DNA from: Polaromonas sp. YR568
Lineage (GTDB): Bacteria > Pseudomonadota > Gammaproteobacteria > Burkholderiales > Burkholderiaceae_C
Direction of reading: 5' to 3'
DNA length: 64,000 nucleotides
NCBI RefSeq assembly: GCF_900116715.1
Contig: NZ_FPBM01000009.1
Coordinates: forward strand, 124,001-188,000
Shown here: in pieces, positions 11,705-21,149 of the stretch
Numbering within the stretch: position 1 is the stretch's first letter
Layout of the letters: the number at the start of each line of letters is the position of its first letter
Position numbers and translations under genes: made by a program
The notes under the pieces: model-generated
The model's database searches: none
What the model was told of the DNA's origin: nothing
Seen by the model: only the letters and a program-made list of their open reading frames with translations

Positions 11705-12733
11705 TTACAGCAGGCCAGCCTGGGTCATCAGGTCGGTGACCTTTTTGCTGTTGAGGTTGGAGGGCTCAACCTTGGGCGCTTGCAGTTCGGCCAAAGGCAC
11801 CAGCTTGGGGTTGGACTGCACACCGTTGCCGACAGCGTATTCATAAGCGTCGCCGTTCTTCAGGATGTCCTGGCCGCCTTTGCCGGCGATCCATTTCACA
11901 AAAGCCTGGGCTTCGGGCTGGTGCTTGCTGGAGGCCAGCACGCCGCCGCCGGAGATGCTCACAAAAGCGCCCGGGTCCTGGTTGCGGAAGTAATGCAGCT
12001 GGGCGTTGTTGCTGTTCTCGCCGGTCTTGGCCTGGTCGCCGTAGTAGTAATAGTGGTAAATGATGCCGCCTTCAATCTGGCCGCCGTTGACGGCCTTGAG
12101 CACGGTGCCGTTGCCTTTGTAAGGCGTGGCGTTTTCCTTCATGGCCTTGAGCCAGGCAGCGGTGGCGGCTTCGCCCTTGAGCTCGAGCAGCGCGCTCACG
12201 ATGGCCTGGAAGTCCGCGCCGGAAGGCGATGCGGCCCAACGCCCCTTCCACGCGGGCGTGGCCAGGTCCAGCATGGACTTGGGCAACTGGGCCGGCGTGA
12301 GCTTGGCCTTGTTATAGACAAACACGGTGCTGCGCGCGGCGATGCCCGTCCAGCGGCCATGCGCGGGGCGGAAATTGGCAGGCACTTCAGACAGCGTGGC
12401 CGCATTCAGCGGCGCGAACAGGCCGGCGCTGTCGACCAGCGCCATGGCGGGCGAATTTTCTGTCAGGAACACATCGGCGGGCGAGGCTTTGCCTTCCTGC
12501 ACGATCTGGTTGCCCAGCTCGGTGTCGCTGCCGTTGCGCAGGGTGACCTTGACGCCGGTTTCCTTGGTGAAGGCCTCGGCCCAGGCCTTGGTCAGGCTGG
12601 CGTGCTGGGCGTTGTAAACCACGATGCCTTCGGCGCTGGGGGTGACGGTTTGAGCGGTAGAGGCCAGAGGGGCGGCCAGCAGGCCAGCCGCCAGCGCTGC
12701 GGCGCCGGCCAGGGAGGAGAAAGACAGTTTCAT
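11705..12733 (-). CDS. fbpA: Iron(III) ABC transporter, periplasmic binding protein
   Basis: 342 residues with a signal peptide (basic MKLSF start, hydrophobic core to residue 25, cleavage likely after STAQ or nearby). Opens the mature protein with GIVVYNAQHASLTKAWAEAF, typical of FbpA/FutA proteins. Four consecutive tyrosines (HYYYYGDQ) at about residues 225-228 correspond to the paired iron-ligand tyrosines of the family. It captures ferric iron in the periplasm and delivers it to the FbpB-type permease. A Fur-box-like sequence lies about 100 bases upstream. Iron specificity is well supported but not proven. Confidence 0.91.
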   Translation of the reverse strand: MKLSFSSLAGAAALAAGLLAAPLASTAQTVTPSAEGIVVYNAQHASLTKAWAEAFTKETGVKVTLRNGSDTELGNQIVQEGKASPADVFLTENSPAMALVDSAGLFAPLNAATLSEVPANFRPAHGRWTGIAARSTVFVYNKAKLTPAQLPKSMLDLATPAWKGRWAASPSGADFQAIVSALLELKGEAATAAWLKAMKENATPYKGNGTVLKAVNGGQIEGGIIYHYYYYGDQAKTGENSNNAQLHYFRNQDPGAFVSISGGGVLASSKHQPEAQAFVKWIAGKGGQDILKNGDAYEYAVGNGVQSNPKLVPLAELQAPKVEPSNLNSKKVTDLMTQAGLL

Positions 12734-13053
12734 GAAACACCTTTAAAGAGGAATAGGCCAGGTTCGCCCGAACCGGACCGGGCGCGGCGAAGGCCTTAAA
12801 GCCTGCGGGGCGCCTGTAAGCAAGCCGTCATTACAAATGCGAATTACTTGCATCTGTATGGTAACCGCTTATGCCGTTTGGTTCCCCTGCCAAGTCAGGG
12901 TTTACACAGGATGCGGCCTGCCGCCAGGGCTTGCCGGCGCTGTCGGCACTTGCTGACAGCGGGCTGGGCCGCCCGCTGATTCGCAGCGTGCTGTCTGGTG
13001 CTTAGCCTCAAAGGATTGACTTGGCAATAGATTCACCAACACACGGAGTTTTC
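12734..13053. other. Divergent control region between fbpA and the PPOX-family gene
   Basis: About 320 bases holding the fbpA leader, a Fur-like palindrome (12837-12853) and, near its right end, TTGACT at 13016-13021 and the GGAG ribosome binding site of the plus-strand gene. No further gene seen. Confidence 0.55.
12837..12853. promoter_or_regulatory. Possible Fur box before fbpABC
   Basis: The bases ATGCGAATTACTTGCAT form an imperfect palindrome (ATGCRA...TTGCAT) that resembles beta- and gammaproteobacterial Fur sites of the AATGCGAATNATTCGCATT kind. It lies about 104 bases before fbpA. Fit to the classical GATAAT consensus is only moderate. Confidence 0.42.
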
Positions 13054-13557
13054 ATGAGCGCAGCAAAATCAGACCACGACACCCTTTGGGCCTTGATCAA
13101 GGACATCAAGTTCGGCATGCTGACGCACCGCCATGCCAACGGCATGCTGCACGCGCACCCGCTGACGACCCAGAACCAGTCTATTGACGAAGGCGCGCAG
13201 CTGTACTTCTTCATCTCGCGCGCCAGTGAGCTGGCCCAGCGCCTGCAGCAAGACGGCAATGTCAATGTGTCGTACTCGGACCCGGGTGATGACAGCTATG
13301 TGTCGCTGTCCGGCCAGGCAGTGATTTCGGATGACCAGGCGAAAAAAGAGGAACTCTGGACGCAGTTGGCGCGCGCCTGGTTTCCGGCCGGCGTGAACGA
13401 CCCGGACCTCGCCCTGCTGGAAGTGCACATTCACCATGCCGAATACTGGGATGTGAAGGAAAGCAAGATGGTGCAGCTGGCCAAGATGGCGAAGGCCGCG
13501 CTGACCGGAGAAACGCCGCCCAGGCTGGGCGAGCACAAAGAACTGCATTTGTCCTGA
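13054..13557 (+). CDS. Pyridoxamine 5'-phosphate oxidase-like flavoprotein (general stress protein 26 type)
   Basis: 167 residues. The split-barrel flavin-binding fold is indicated by DIKFGMLTHRHANGMLHAHPL, LYFFISRASELAQRLQQ, and VNVSYSDPGDDSYVSLSGQAV, and by the helix PDLALLEVHIHHAEYWDVKESK that is typical of the general stress FMN/NAD-binding group. These proteins bind FMN or F420-like cofactors; their reaction is generally unknown. The ATG after ACGGAG is preferred over an upstream in-frame TTG. Followed after 16 bases by a small unknown gene in the same direction. Confidence 0.87.
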   Translation: MSAAKSDHDTLWALIKDIKFGMLTHRHANGMLHAHPLTTQNQSIDEGAQLYFFISRASELAQRLQQDGNVNVSYSDPGDDSYVSLSGQAVISDDQAKKEELWTQLARAWFPAGVNDPDLALLEVHIHHAEYWDVKESKMVQLAKMAKAALTGETPPRLGEHKELHLS

Positions 13558-13573
13558 GCGGGCACAGACCATC

Positions 13574-13957
13574 ATGCCCTTTATCTCCTTCAACAAATCC
13601 ACCGAACCGGCCGCCCCCGACGACCTGCGCATCAACACCACGGCCGTACTCTACGTAGAAGCCTCGCGCCCCGACCTGGTCGGCCAGACCACCATCCATA
13701 TGCTGGGCCAGGGCACCACGGTAAATGCCGTCACCGAATCGATAGGCACAGTGGTCTCGTCCATAGGCGGGCTGGTCGCCGTCAAACGCCACTACCTCGC
13801 GCCCCCACCCGACGACGGCGCCAGCACGGTCTATGTGCTGCCCGCCAACATCAGCCACATACGCCCCAACCTGCCGCTGTCGCCGGAGTTCTGGTATTTG
13901 AAGTTTGTGGATGGGTCGGAACTACGGGTGATGGACCCATTGCCGTCGGACCTGTAG
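13574..13957 (+). CDS. Conserved-looking protein of unknown function
   Basis: 127 residues, soluble, no signal peptide or membrane segment. I do not recognise the family. The central LVGQTTIHMLGQGTTVNAVTE and the C-terminal WYLKFVDGSELRVMDPL are well-formed beta-strand patterns, and codon use matches neighbouring genes, so it looks real. It follows the flavoprotein gene by 16 bases and ends 12 bases before a strong terminator, so the two genes probably form one transcript. The ribosome binding site is weak, which fits translation in step with the upstream gene. Confidence 0.7.
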   Translation: MPFISFNKSTEPAAPDDLRINTTAVLYVEASRPDLVGQTTIHMLGQGTTVNAVTESIGTVVSSIGGLVAVKRHYLAPPPDDGASTVYVLPANISHIRPNLPLSPEFWYLKFVDGSELRVMDPLPSDL

Positions 13958-13968
13958 AGCGCTGCACA

Positions 13969-14004
13969 TAAAAAAGCCCTGCTGAAAACAGCAGGGCTTT
14001 TTTG
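13969..14004. terminator. Bidirectional intrinsic terminator
   Basis: AAAAAAGCCCTGCTG, loop AAAA, CAGCAGGGCTTTTTT: a perfect 9-base GC-rich stem flanked by A and T runs on both sides. It serves the plus-strand pair ending at 13957 and the convergent BON-domain gene ending at 14021. Confidence 0.92.
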
Positions 14005-14020
14005 TTGTGCTGGCGGCGGT

Positions 14021-14533
14021 TTATTTGGAGGCCGGTTGCGCCGGGACATAACGCAAAGGCTCATCGCCCACACGCAGGTAGTTCACCACACCCATCACAT
14101 CGTCGACCAGCCAGACGGCTTTTTCAAGCGCCTCGGATTGTTCGCGCGTCTTCACGCAGCCTTTGAGAAAGACCAGGCGCCGCTCGCCCTGCACCCACAC
14201 ACTGGTGTCGTCGAAACGTCCGTCGAGCTTGATGTACTGCGACACACGCGGGATGATCTCCTGGTCGTACCAGTAGGAGTTGGCCAGGCGGCAACGCCCC
14301 ACGCGGTAGCAACTGCCGCCGTGCTGCGCCCGCACATGGGCCGCGTCGCGCACTTCCTGCTCGGTGTAAAGCGGCCCCTCAGGCACAGGGCACGGGTTGA
14401 TCGCCGATGTGACCTGGAGGAAGGGGTCGTTGAAGGCGTTGGTGCGTGCTTCCTGGGCTTGAGCGTGAGCGCCTGCACCGGCGACCAAAAAAAACGCAAA
14501 AAAAAGGAAGGAAAGAAGTGACGGTTTCTTCAT
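14021..14533 (-). CDS. Secreted protein with BON-like domain
   Basis: 170 residues from the ATG at 14533 (a start 21 bases upstream is also possible). A signal peptide with the core LLSFLFFAFFLVAGAGAHA is clear, so it is exported to the periplasm. The mature part contains three cysteines (NPCPVPEG, GSCYRVGRC) and, near the C-terminus, WVQGERRLVFLKGCVKTREQ ... WLVDDVMGVVNYLRVG, which fits the BON pattern of phospholipid- or envelope-binding proteins such as OsmY. Function unknown. It lies downstream of acnB on the same strand but separated by a strong hairpin. Confidence 0.75.
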   Translation of the reverse strand: MKKPSLLSFLFFAFFLVAGAGAHAQAQEARTNAFNDPFLQVTSAINPCPVPEGPLYTEQEVRDAAHVRAQHGGSCYRVGRCRLANSYWYDQEIIPRVSQYIKLDGRFDDTSVWVQGERRLVFLKGCVKTREQSEALEKAVWLVDDVMGVVNYLRVGDEPLRYVPAQPASK

Positions 14534-14554
14534 CACTTCATCCTTCCATTTCAC

Positions 14555-14576
14555 CCGGCGGCTGTCAAGCCGCCGG
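14555..14576 (-). terminator. Strong stem-loop after acnB
   Basis: Perfect 9-base stem CCGGCGGCT/AGCCGCCGG with a 4-base loop, 13 bases past the acnB stop. There is no T run after it on the minus strand, so it may act as a transcript-stabilising 3' hairpin rather than a true intrinsic terminator. Confidence 0.55.
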
Positions 14577-14588
14577 CGGGGTGTCCAC

Positions 14589-17204
14589 TTACGCGGCCAC
14601 GCCGTCCTTCACGGTGTCGGCCATATCGGTGTAGTCCTTGACCTTGTCGAAGTTGAGGTACTGGTAGACGGTGCCGCTGGCAGCCGTAAGCACGCCCATG
14701 TCGGCCATGTATTCGGCCTTGGTGGGGATGCGGCCCAGCTTGGAGCAGATCGCGGCCAGTTCGGCGGAGCCGAGGTAGACGTTGGAGTTCTTGCCCAGGC
14801 GGTTGGGGAAGTTGCGGGTGGAGGTGGAGAACACCGTGGCGCCCTCTTTCACCTGCGCCTGGTTGCCCATGCACAGGCTGCAGCCCGGCATTTCCATGCG
14901 GGCGCCGGCCGAGCCGAGCACGCCGTAGTGGCCTTCTTCGGTCAGTTGCTTGGCGTCCATCTTGGTGGGCGGCGCCATCCACAGCTTGACGGGAATGTCG
15001 CGCTTGTTTTCGAGCAGCTTGGAGGCTGCGCGGAAGTGGCCGATATTGGTCATGCAGCTGCCAATGAAGACTTCATCGATCTTGCTGCCGGCGACTTCGC
15101 TGAGCGTCTTCACGTCGTCAGGGTCGTTCGGGCAGGCCACGATAGGCTCGTGGATGTCGGCCAGATCGATCTCGATGACGGCGGCGTATTCGGCATCCGC
15201 GTCGCCCTTGAGCAACTGGGGGTCGGCCAGCCAGGCTTCCATGGCGGCGATGCGGCGCTTGATGGTGCGCACGTCCGAGTAACCCGTGGCGATCATCCAC
15301 TTCAGCATCGTGATGTTGCTGTTGATGTACTCGATGATGGGTTCCTTGTTCAGGTGCACCGTGCAGCCGCCGGCAGAACGCTCTGCGGACGCGTCGGAGA
15401 GTTCGAACGCCTGCTCGACCTTCAGGTCTGGCAAGCCTTCGATCTCCAGGATGCGGCCCGAGAAGATGTTCTTCTTGCCTTGTTTGGCGACGGTCAACAG
15501 GCCGGCCTTGATGGCGTAGAGCGGGATCGCGTTGACCAGGTCACGCAGCGTGATGCCGGGCTGCATTTCGCCCTTGAAGCGCACCAGCACGGATTCAGGC
15601 ATGTCCAGCGGCATCACGCCGGTGGCGGCGCCGAAAGCCACCAGGCCGGAGCCTGCGGGGAAGCTGATGCCGATGGGGAAACGGGTGTGGCTGTCGCCGC
15701 CGGTGCCGACGGTGTCGGGCAGCAGCATGCGGTTGAGCCAGCTGTGGATGATGCCGTCGCCCGGACGCAGCGAAATGCCGCCGCGCGTGCTGATGAAGTC
15801 TGGCAGCTCGTGGTGCATCTTCACGTCGACGGGCTTGGGATAAGCCGCGGTGTGGCAGAAGGACTGCATGACCAGGTCGGAGCTGAAGCCCAGGCAGGCC
15901 AGGTCTTTCAGTTCGTCGCGCGTCATCGGGCCGGTGGTGTCTTGCGAGCCGACCGAGGTCATCTTGGGTTCGCAATACGTGCCGGGGCGCACGCCCTGGC
16001 CTTCTGGCAGGCCAACCGCACGGCCGACCATTTTTTGCGCCAGCGTGAAGCCGCGGCCGTTGTCTGCCGGGCTGACCGGCAGGCGGAACTGGGTGGACAG
16101 CGGCAGGCCCAGCGCAAAGCGCGCCTTGGCGGTAAGGCCGCGGCCGACGATCAATGGAATGCGGCCGCCGGCGCGCACTTCGTCAAACAGCACATCGCTT
16201 TTCAGCTTGAACTCGGCAACGACCTTGCCGTCTTTGAGGGCCTTGCCGTCGTAGGGGCGCAGCTCGATCACGTCGCCCATGGCCATCTGGCTCACGTCGA
16301 GTTCGATCGGCAGCGCGCCCGAGTCTTCCATGGTGTTGTAAAAGATCGGGGCGATCTTGCCGCCCAGGCAGACACCGCCAAAGCGCTTGTTGGGCACATA
16401 AGGAATGTCCTGGCCCGTCCACCACAGCACGGAGTTGGTGGCCGATTTGCGCGAAGAGCCGGTGCCGACCACGTCGCCCACATAGGCCACGAGGTTGCCC
16501 TTGGCTTTCAGTTCTTCAATGAACTTGACCGGGCCGCGCTTGCCGTCTTCTTCGGGTGTGACGCCGGGGCGTGCGTTCTTGTGCATCGCAATGGCGTGCA
16601 GCGGGATGTCGGGGCGGCTCCAGGCGTCGGGCGCGGGCGAGAGGTCGTCGGTGTTGATTTCGCCGGCGACCTTGAAGATGGTGAGCTGGATGGACTCGGG
16701 CACTTCAGGGCGGCTGGTGAACCATTCGGCGTCAGCCCAGCTTTGCAGCACGGCCTTGGCGTATTTGTTGCCCTTGGCGGCTTTTTCCTGCACGTCGTGG
16801 AACTGGTCGAACATCAGCAGCGTGTGCTTCAGGCCGTTAGCCGCCTGCGTGGCGACGCTGTCTTCGGCGTCGTCGAGCAACTCGACCATGGGGCTGATGT
16901 TGTAGCCGCCCAGCATGGTGCCCAGCAACTGCGTGGCTTTTTCGCGCGAGATCAGCGCGCACTTTTCAGTGCCGTGGGCCACGGCGGCCAGGTAGCTGGC
17001 CTTGACCTTGGCGGCGTCATCCACACCGGCGGGAACGCGGTGGGTGATGAGCTCGACCAGGAAGGCTTCTTCGCCCTTGGGCGGGTTCTTCAGCAATTCG
17101 ATGACTTCACCGGTTTGCTTGGCCGACAGCGGCAGCGGCGGGATACCCGTGACGGCGCGCTCAGCGACGTGGTTGCGGTAGGTTTGCAAGAACTCGGATG
17201 ACAT
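14589..17204 (-). CDS. acnB: Bifunctional aconitate hydratase B / 2-methylisocitrate dehydratase
   Basis: 871 residues, normal for AcnB. It has the AcnB-specific order: N-terminal HEAT-like region, then the swivel domain ([16 protein letters not shown] at about residue 250), then the three-domain core. The [4Fe-4S] cysteines are in IGSCMTNIG (about 717) and PGCSLCMGN (about 775 and 778). AcnB is the main citric-acid-cycle aconitase of growing cells. The start after AGGAG is chosen over an in-frame ATG 21 bases upstream. It lies in a row with an unknown exported protein, a CitE-like lyase, trans-aconitate methyltransferase and mdh. Confidence 0.97.
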   Translation of the reverse strand: MSSEFLQTYRNHVAERAVTGIPPLPLSAKQTGEVIELLKNPPKGEEAFLVELITHRVPAGVDDAAKVKASYLAAVAHGTEKCALISREKATQLLGTMLGGYNISPMVELLDDAEDSVATQAANGLKHTLLMFDQFHDVQEKAAKGNKYAKAVLQSWADAEWFTSRPEVPESIQLTIFKVAGEINTDDLSPAPDAWSRPDIPLHAIAMHKNARPGVTPEEDGKRGPVKFIEELKAKGNLVAYVGDVVGTGSSRKSATNSVLWWTGQDIPYVPNKRFGGVCLGGKIAPIFYNTMEDSGALPIELDVSQMAMGDVIELRPYDGKALKDGKVVAEFKLKSDVLFDEVRAGGRIPLIVGRGLTAKARFALGLPLSTQFRLPVSPADNGRGFTLAQKMVGRAVGLPEGQGVRPGTYCEPKMTSVGSQDTTGPMTRDELKDLACLGFSSDLVMQSFCHTAAYPKPVDVKMHHELPDFISTRGGISLRPGDGIIHSWLNRMLLPDTVGTGGDSHTRFPIGISFPAGSGLVAFGAATGVMPLDMPESVLVRFKGEMQPGITLRDLVNAIPLYAIKAGLLTVAKQGKKNIFSGRILEIEGLPDLKVEQAFELSDASAERSAGGCTVHLNKEPIIEYINSNITMLKWMIATGYSDVRTIKRRIAAMEAWLADPQLLKGDADAEYAAVIEIDLADIHEPIVACPNDPDDVKTLSEVAGSKIDEVFIGSCMTNIGHFRAASKLLENKRDIPVKLWMAPPTKMDAKQLTEEGHYGVLGSAGARMEMPGCSLCMGNQAQVKEGATVFSTSTRNFPNRLGKNSNVYLGSAELAAICSKLGRIPTKAEYMADMGVLTAASGTVYQYLNFDKVKDYTDMADTVKDGVAA

Positions 17205-17267
17205 GCTGTTTTCTCCTGTATTCAAAAATCGTGGGGCTTAAAACTTTGGGGTGATTCTTTGGGGTGA

Positions 17268-17969
17268 TTACTTCGCGGCGGATGCGGCCGGTGCAGGCGC
17301 TGCCGCTGTTGCCGGCTCGGTGGCTGCGGGTGCGGCGGCAGGCGCTTGCGCTGCGACCGGCGCCGCTGCGGCTGCGGCGGGCTTGTCCAGCACGCTGGCG
17401 GGCGGGTTCAGCTTCATTGCTTCGGCAAATGCATGTTGCGTGGGGCTCACGCATTCGTCGGCCAGGCGGATGCCCAACTTCTGGTTCATCAGCATGGACT
17501 TGTTGCCCAATTGCAGCCAGACGGCGCCGGCCTTCTGGTCTTCCAGGCGGACCGCACCGGTGGTGGTAGCGACCGGGAACATGCGGTATTTGAAATTCTT
17601 GCCCTGGATATCGAAGTAGCCAGGGTTCTTGGCGTCGGCCGTCAGGTTGACGGAAGCGCCCAACTCACAAGGCAGGTTGCCCACATGCACACGCTCGGCA
17701 ATGGCCAGCTCGGCAGGCGACAGCGCGGCTTCAGCGGCTTCAATACCGGCGGCCACGTTCTTGGCGGCGCTCTTGAGGTTGGTGCGGTTGCCCGGGTTAA
17801 TGACGGGTTGCTTCTTGGCGGCGGCAGGCTTGGCTGCGGCTGCTGCCGGCTTGGCGGCGGCAGTTGCCGGTTTGGCCGGGGCGGTGGTTTGTGCCATGGC
17901 CAGGCTGGCGGTGGCCAGCCATGTGACGGCGCCCAGGGCGGCAGCAAGAGAAGTGAGGGTGTTTTTCAT
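17268..17969 (-). CDS. Exported Ala/Pro/Lys-rich protein of unknown function
   Basis: 233 residues with a signal peptide cleaved probably after LAMAQ (residue 27). Low-complexity Ala-Pro-Lys segments at both ends (residues 28-55 and 195-233) surround a folded core of about 130 residues that contains two cysteines (LPCELGAS and ADECVSP), probably a disulfide. The core includes YFDIQGKNFKYRMFPVATTT and AVWLQLGNKSMLMNQKLG. I do not recognise a named domain. It sits between acnB and the CitE-like gene. The low-complexity ends resemble the lysine/alanine-rich tails of envelope proteins that touch DNA, peptidoglycan or polysaccharide. Confidence 0.75.
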   Translation of the reverse strand: MKNTLTSLAAALGAVTWLATASLAMAQTTAPAKPATAAAKPAAAAAKPAAAKKQPVINPGNRTNLKSAAKNVAAGIEAAEAALSPAELAIAERVHVGNLPCELGASVNLTADAKNPGYFDIQGKNFKYRMFPVATTTGAVRLEDQKAGAVWLQLGNKSMLMNQKLGIRLADECVSPTQHAFAEAMKLNPPASVLDKPAAAAAAPVAAQAPAAAPAATEPATAAAPAPAASAAK

Positions 17970-18020
17970 GGGGCTTTCGTGCAGTGGTGCGGTAAAAATT
18001 CGATGAAAGGTTTTGGCGGC

Positions 18021-19034
18021 TCAGTGAAGCGCGGGCTGAAGTGCAGTCTGAAAGTAGCCTTGCGCCTCGGGCGGAAGCGCCCGGCCGGTCTGGTGCGCGC
18101 GCTCCAGCACCTGCCAGAAGTAACGGTAGCTTGCGCGGTCGTGGAGCTTGCCTTCAAAACTGATAGGCGCCCAGTCGGCGTTTGCAGCAGCGGCAATGAT
18201 TTTTGTGGCGTCCTCGATGTCTTCCCCGCTGGGCGCAAAAGCTTCCAGGATGGGGCGGATCTGGTTGGGGTGGATGCTCCACATACGGGTGTAACCCAGT
18301 TCACGGGCGGCATGGCGTGCGGCGGCGGTCATGGCCGCAGTGTCATTGAACTCTGTGACAACACAATGCGATGGCACCTTGCCGTAAGCGTGGCAGGCCG
18401 ACGCGATTTCAAGCTTGGCGCGCACCACCAGCGGGTGGGTGAACTGGCCACGGCTGCTCATGCCGTCGGCGGGAATCGCGCCGGCGTGCGCCGATACAAA
18501 ATCCATCAACCCGAAACTCAGCGACTGCACGCGCGGGTGCGCGGCGATCTCAAAGGCATTGCGCACGGCCAGTGGCGACTCGATCAGCACATGCAGGGGC
18601 AAATCACCGGCCGATGCGGCGAGCAGCGCCTTTTCAGCGCGAATGACATCGGCCACCGACTCGACCTTGGGCACCATGATGTGCGTCAGGTGGCGCGCCA
18701 GCTTGCCGGCGATCACGGCCATGTCGGCGTCAAACGAAGGGTGGTCAACGGCATGCACGCGCACCGCGACGCGGGCCTTGTCGCGGGCCAAAGCCGCCAG
18801 CGCCACGACCATGGCGGCATGATCTGCCTCGCCGCCTACCGGTGCACCATCCTCGCAATCCAGCGTCACGTCAAACACGCAGGCACCAAACTCTTCAATC
18901 ATCTCGGCCTGCAACTGCAGGCTTTTGCGCATGCGCGCTTCGACGCCGCTGTAGTGGTCGCAGACCGGCAGCAGCATGGCGCCGGCCTGGGCGCCCAGCA
19001 GCACTTGCGCGGGATGAGCGGCGGTGGTGCTCAT
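18021..19034 (-). CDS. CitE-like CoA-ester lyase (HpcH/HpaI aldolase family)
   Basis: 337 residues. TIM-barrel lyase of the CitE/malyl-CoA lyase group: the acidic metal site is in DVTLDCEDGAPVG (about residues 58-70), the CoA-binding arginine region in RVAVRVHAVDHPSF, the second metal ligand in LIESPLAVRNAFEIA, and GLMDF follows. There are no citD/citF partners, so it is not part of citrate lyase. Stand-alone relatives split malyl-CoA, citramalyl-CoA or related esters. The start at 19034 overlaps the stop of the methyltransferase gene by four bases (ATGA), so the two are co-translated, and both sit among citric-acid-cycle genes. Confidence 0.87.
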   Translation of the reverse strand: MSTTAAHPAQVLLGAQAGAMLLPVCDHYSGVEARMRKSLQLQAEMIEEFGACVFDVTLDCEDGAPVGGEADHAAMVVALAALARDKARVAVRVHAVDHPSFDADMAVIAGKLARHLTHIMVPKVESVADVIRAEKALLAASAGDLPLHVLIESPLAVRNAFEIAAHPRVQSLSFGLMDFVSAHAGAIPADGMSSRGQFTHPLVVRAKLEIASACHAYGKVPSHCVVTEFNDTAAMTAAARHAARELGYTRMWSIHPNQIRPILEAFAPSGEDIEDATKIIAAAANADWAPISFEGKLHDRASYRYFWQVLERAHQTGRALPPEAQGYFQTALQPALH

Positions 19035-19816
19035 GACTTGCGTTGGGCGACGATGAACATGCGCGGAAAAGCCAGCAGCAACTTGCCGTCGGTGCGCACG
19101 GGGTAAGCCCTGGCAACGCGCCGCTCGTATTCGGCGAGGTAACTCGCCTGTAATTCGGGCGGCAGGCGGTCGACGAAAGGCTTGAGGCCGGTTGCGCGCA
19201 CCCACTCCACAATCGCGGCGGCCGAAGCCATCGGGTGCTGGTAAGCCGTGCGCCATACATCGACGTGCGCGGCTTTATCGGCCAGCAAGTCGTAGTAGCG
19301 GTCTATGGAAAACAGCTCGGTGCGCAGTCTGGAATAGTCGCCGATGGCGTCTTTCCACGGTGCCTCGGAGGCCAGCTCGCGCATCAAGCGGTGTGTCGGC
19401 TCGTCGCGGTTGTCCGGCATCTGCACAGCCAGCACGCCGCCGGGCGCCAGCGCGGCAAAAAGCCGCGGGATCAGCGCCGCGTGGTCGGGCACCCATTGCA
19501 GGGCTGCGTTGGCATAAATCAGCTGGGGCGCGGCATCACCTGCGCCGGGTTGCCAGCTGGCGATGTCGCTGAGCTCGAACGCCGCTACCGGCAGGCGCTT
19601 GCGCGCACTGACCAGCATGGCTTCGGAGTTGTCGGTGCCGGTGACCGCCGCCTCGGGAAAGCGGCGCGCCAGCAATTCGGTGGAATTGCCGGGGCCGCAA
19701 CCCAAGTCAAACACCCTGGCCGCCGTCACCAGCGGAACCCGCGCCAGCAGCTCCTGGGCCGGGCGCGTGCGCTCGTCCTCATAGCGGCTGTAGAGGGCGG
19801 GGTTCCAGTCGCTCAT
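19031..19816 (-). CDS. tam: Trans-aconitate 2-methyltransferase
   Basis: 261 residues. SAM-dependent methyltransferase with motif [17 protein letters not shown] (about residues 35-50) and the family-typical opening [24 protein letters not shown]. The [14 protein letters not shown] segment and the C-terminal [15 protein letters not shown] are as in E. coli Tam. Tam methylates trans-aconitate, a spontaneous isomer of cis-aconitate that inhibits aconitase. Its place between acnB and mdh, overlapping the CitE-like gene, suits a metabolite-repair role for the cycle. Confidence 0.9.
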   Translation of the reverse strand: MSDWNPALYSRYEDERTRPAQELLARVPLVTAARVFDLGCGPGNSTELLARRFPEAAVTGTDNSEAMLVSARKRLPVAAFELSDIASWQPGAGDAAPQLIYANAALQWVPDHAALIPRLFAALAPGGVLAVQMPDNRDEPTHRLMRELASEAPWKDAIGDYSRLRTELFSIDRYYDLLADKAAHVDVWRTAYQHPMASAAAIVEWVRATGLKPFVDRLPPELQASYLAEYERRVARAYPVRTDGKLLLAFPRMFIVAQRKS

Positions 19817-19876
19817 GAGGGGCGTCGGTGGTGTGCGGGCAAGGTGTTGTGCGGCCTCGTACTGTCGTACTCTGGA

Positions 19877-20863
19877 TTACAGGAGGTGCTTGACGCCGTC
19901 CTGCTCGCCCTTGAGCTCGTCCAGGGTCTTGGTGATGCGTTCCTGGCTGAAAGCGTCGATCTCGAGGCCTTCGACCAGTTTGTATTCGCCGTTTTCGCAG
20001 GTCACGGGGAAGCCGAACATGATGTCTTTCGGAATGCCGTACTGGCCGTCGGAAGGAATACCCATGGTGACCCACTTGCCGTTGGTGCCCAGGGCCCAGT
20101 CGCGCATGTGGTCGATAGCGGCGTTGGCGGCCGATGCGGCGGACGACAGGCCGCGCGCTTCAATGATGGCGGCGCCGCGCTTGCCGACGGTAGGCAGGAA
20201 CACATTGGCGTTCCATTCCTGGTCGTTGATCATCTTGGCGACGCTTTCGCCCTTGATGGTGGCAAAACGGTAATCGGCGTACATCGTGGGCGAATGGTTG
20301 CCCCAGACGGTGAGTTTTTCGATATCGGCCACGGCCTTGCCGGTCTTGGCGGCGATCTGGCTGGCGGCGCGGTTGTGGTCCAGGCGCAGCATGGCGGTGA
20401 AGTTCTTGCGCGGCAGGTCAGGGGCGCTCTTCATGGCGATATAGGCATTGGTGTTGGCGGGGTTGCCGACCACCAGCACCTTGACGTTGCGGCTGGCCAC
20501 GGCGTTAAGCGCCTTGCCTTGCGCCGTGAAGATGGCGCCGTTGACGGCCAGCAGTTCGGCACGTTCCATGCCGGGGCCACGTGGGCGCGAACCGACCAGC
20601 AGCGCGTAGTCGGCGTCCTTGAAGGCGGTCATCGGGTCGCTGTGGGCTTCCATGCCGACGAGCAGCGGGAATGCGCAGTCGTCGAGTTCCATCATCACGC
20701 CCTTGAGCGCCTTTTGCGGGCCTTCAACAGGCACTTCGAGCAGTTGCAAAATGACGGGCTGGTCCTTGCCGAGCATCTCGCCGGAGGCAATGCGAAACAG
20801 CAGTGCGTAACCGATTTGGCCTGCTGCACCGGTAACTGCAACGCGGACGGTTTTTTTGCTCAT
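19877..20863 (-). CDS. mdh: Malate dehydrogenase
   Basis: 328 residues. Oxidises malate to oxaloacetate with NAD. The NAD-binding glycine motif [13 protein letters not shown] is at residues 8-20, the substrate-binding mobile loop region [14 protein letters not shown] around 94-108, and the catalytic histidine in [12 protein letters not shown] at about residue 190. This is the cytosolic-type, long-form enzyme normal for Burkholderiales. The ATG preceded by GGAGCCCTCC was chosen; the frame is open 93 bases further up but without a better start. It is the first gene of the minus-strand citric-acid-cycle row and diverges from a GntR regulator. Confidence 0.97.
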   Translation of the reverse strand: MSKKTVRVAVTGAAGQIGYALLFRIASGEMLGKDQPVILQLLEVPVEGPQKALKGVMMELDDCAFPLLVGMEAHSDPMTAFKDADYALLVGSRPRGPGMERAELLAVNGAIFTAQGKALNAVASRNVKVLVVGNPANTNAYIAMKSAPDLPRKNFTAMLRLDHNRAASQIAAKTGKAVADIEKLTVWGNHSPTMYADYRFATIKGESVAKMINDQEWNANVFLPTVGKRGAAIIEARGLSSAASAANAAIDHMRDWALGTNGKWVTMGIPSDGQYGIPKDIMFGFPVTCENGEYKLVEGLEIDAFSQERITKTLDELKGEQDGVKHLL

Positions 20864-20956
20864 GATGGAGGGCTCCAGGAAAGTTGGAAATGGGTTGATA
20901 TATGAGTGCGTGATGTGAGATGTCTGGCGTGGGCCTGGGATATCCGGGGTGGTCAA

Positions 20957-20974
20957 GAAGGGTTTTTACCCTTC
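20957..20974. other. Perfect hairpin in the mdh upstream region
   Basis: GAAGGGT, loop TTTT, ACCCTTC, about 95 bases before the mdh start. It could be a leader structure or an old terminator; no adjoining T run. Confidence 0.35.
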
Positions 20975-21059
20975 CAAATCACCGCAAAACGGCAGGTCAT
21001 GCGCTGGCTCAGCCCAAGATTTTACGCTTGAAAAGTGACGCACGTCAATTTGTCTTATG

Positions 21060-21071
21060 TCTTATATAAGA
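21060..21071. promoter_or_regulatory. Palindromic operator candidate between mdh and gntR
   Basis: TCTTATATAAGA is a perfect 12-base palindrome, preceded directly by another TGTCTTAT half (21051-21058). It stands in the 286-base divergent region between mdh and the GntR gene, about 80 bases before the latter, and is AT-rich in a GC-rich setting. The likely user is the adjacent GntR protein; this is inferred from position and symmetry. Confidence 0.5.
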
Positions 21072-21149
21072 TATGATTCGGACTTTATCCGCACTTGTTT
21101 TCCGGCAAGGCCGCGTGCGTGCCGCGGCGCCGTTTTAACCTGCTGTCCC

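Noticed and set aside
14928-17201. 757-codon plus-strand frame opposite acnB
   Set aside because: Mirror of acnB codons; no recognisable protein features or ribosome binding site.
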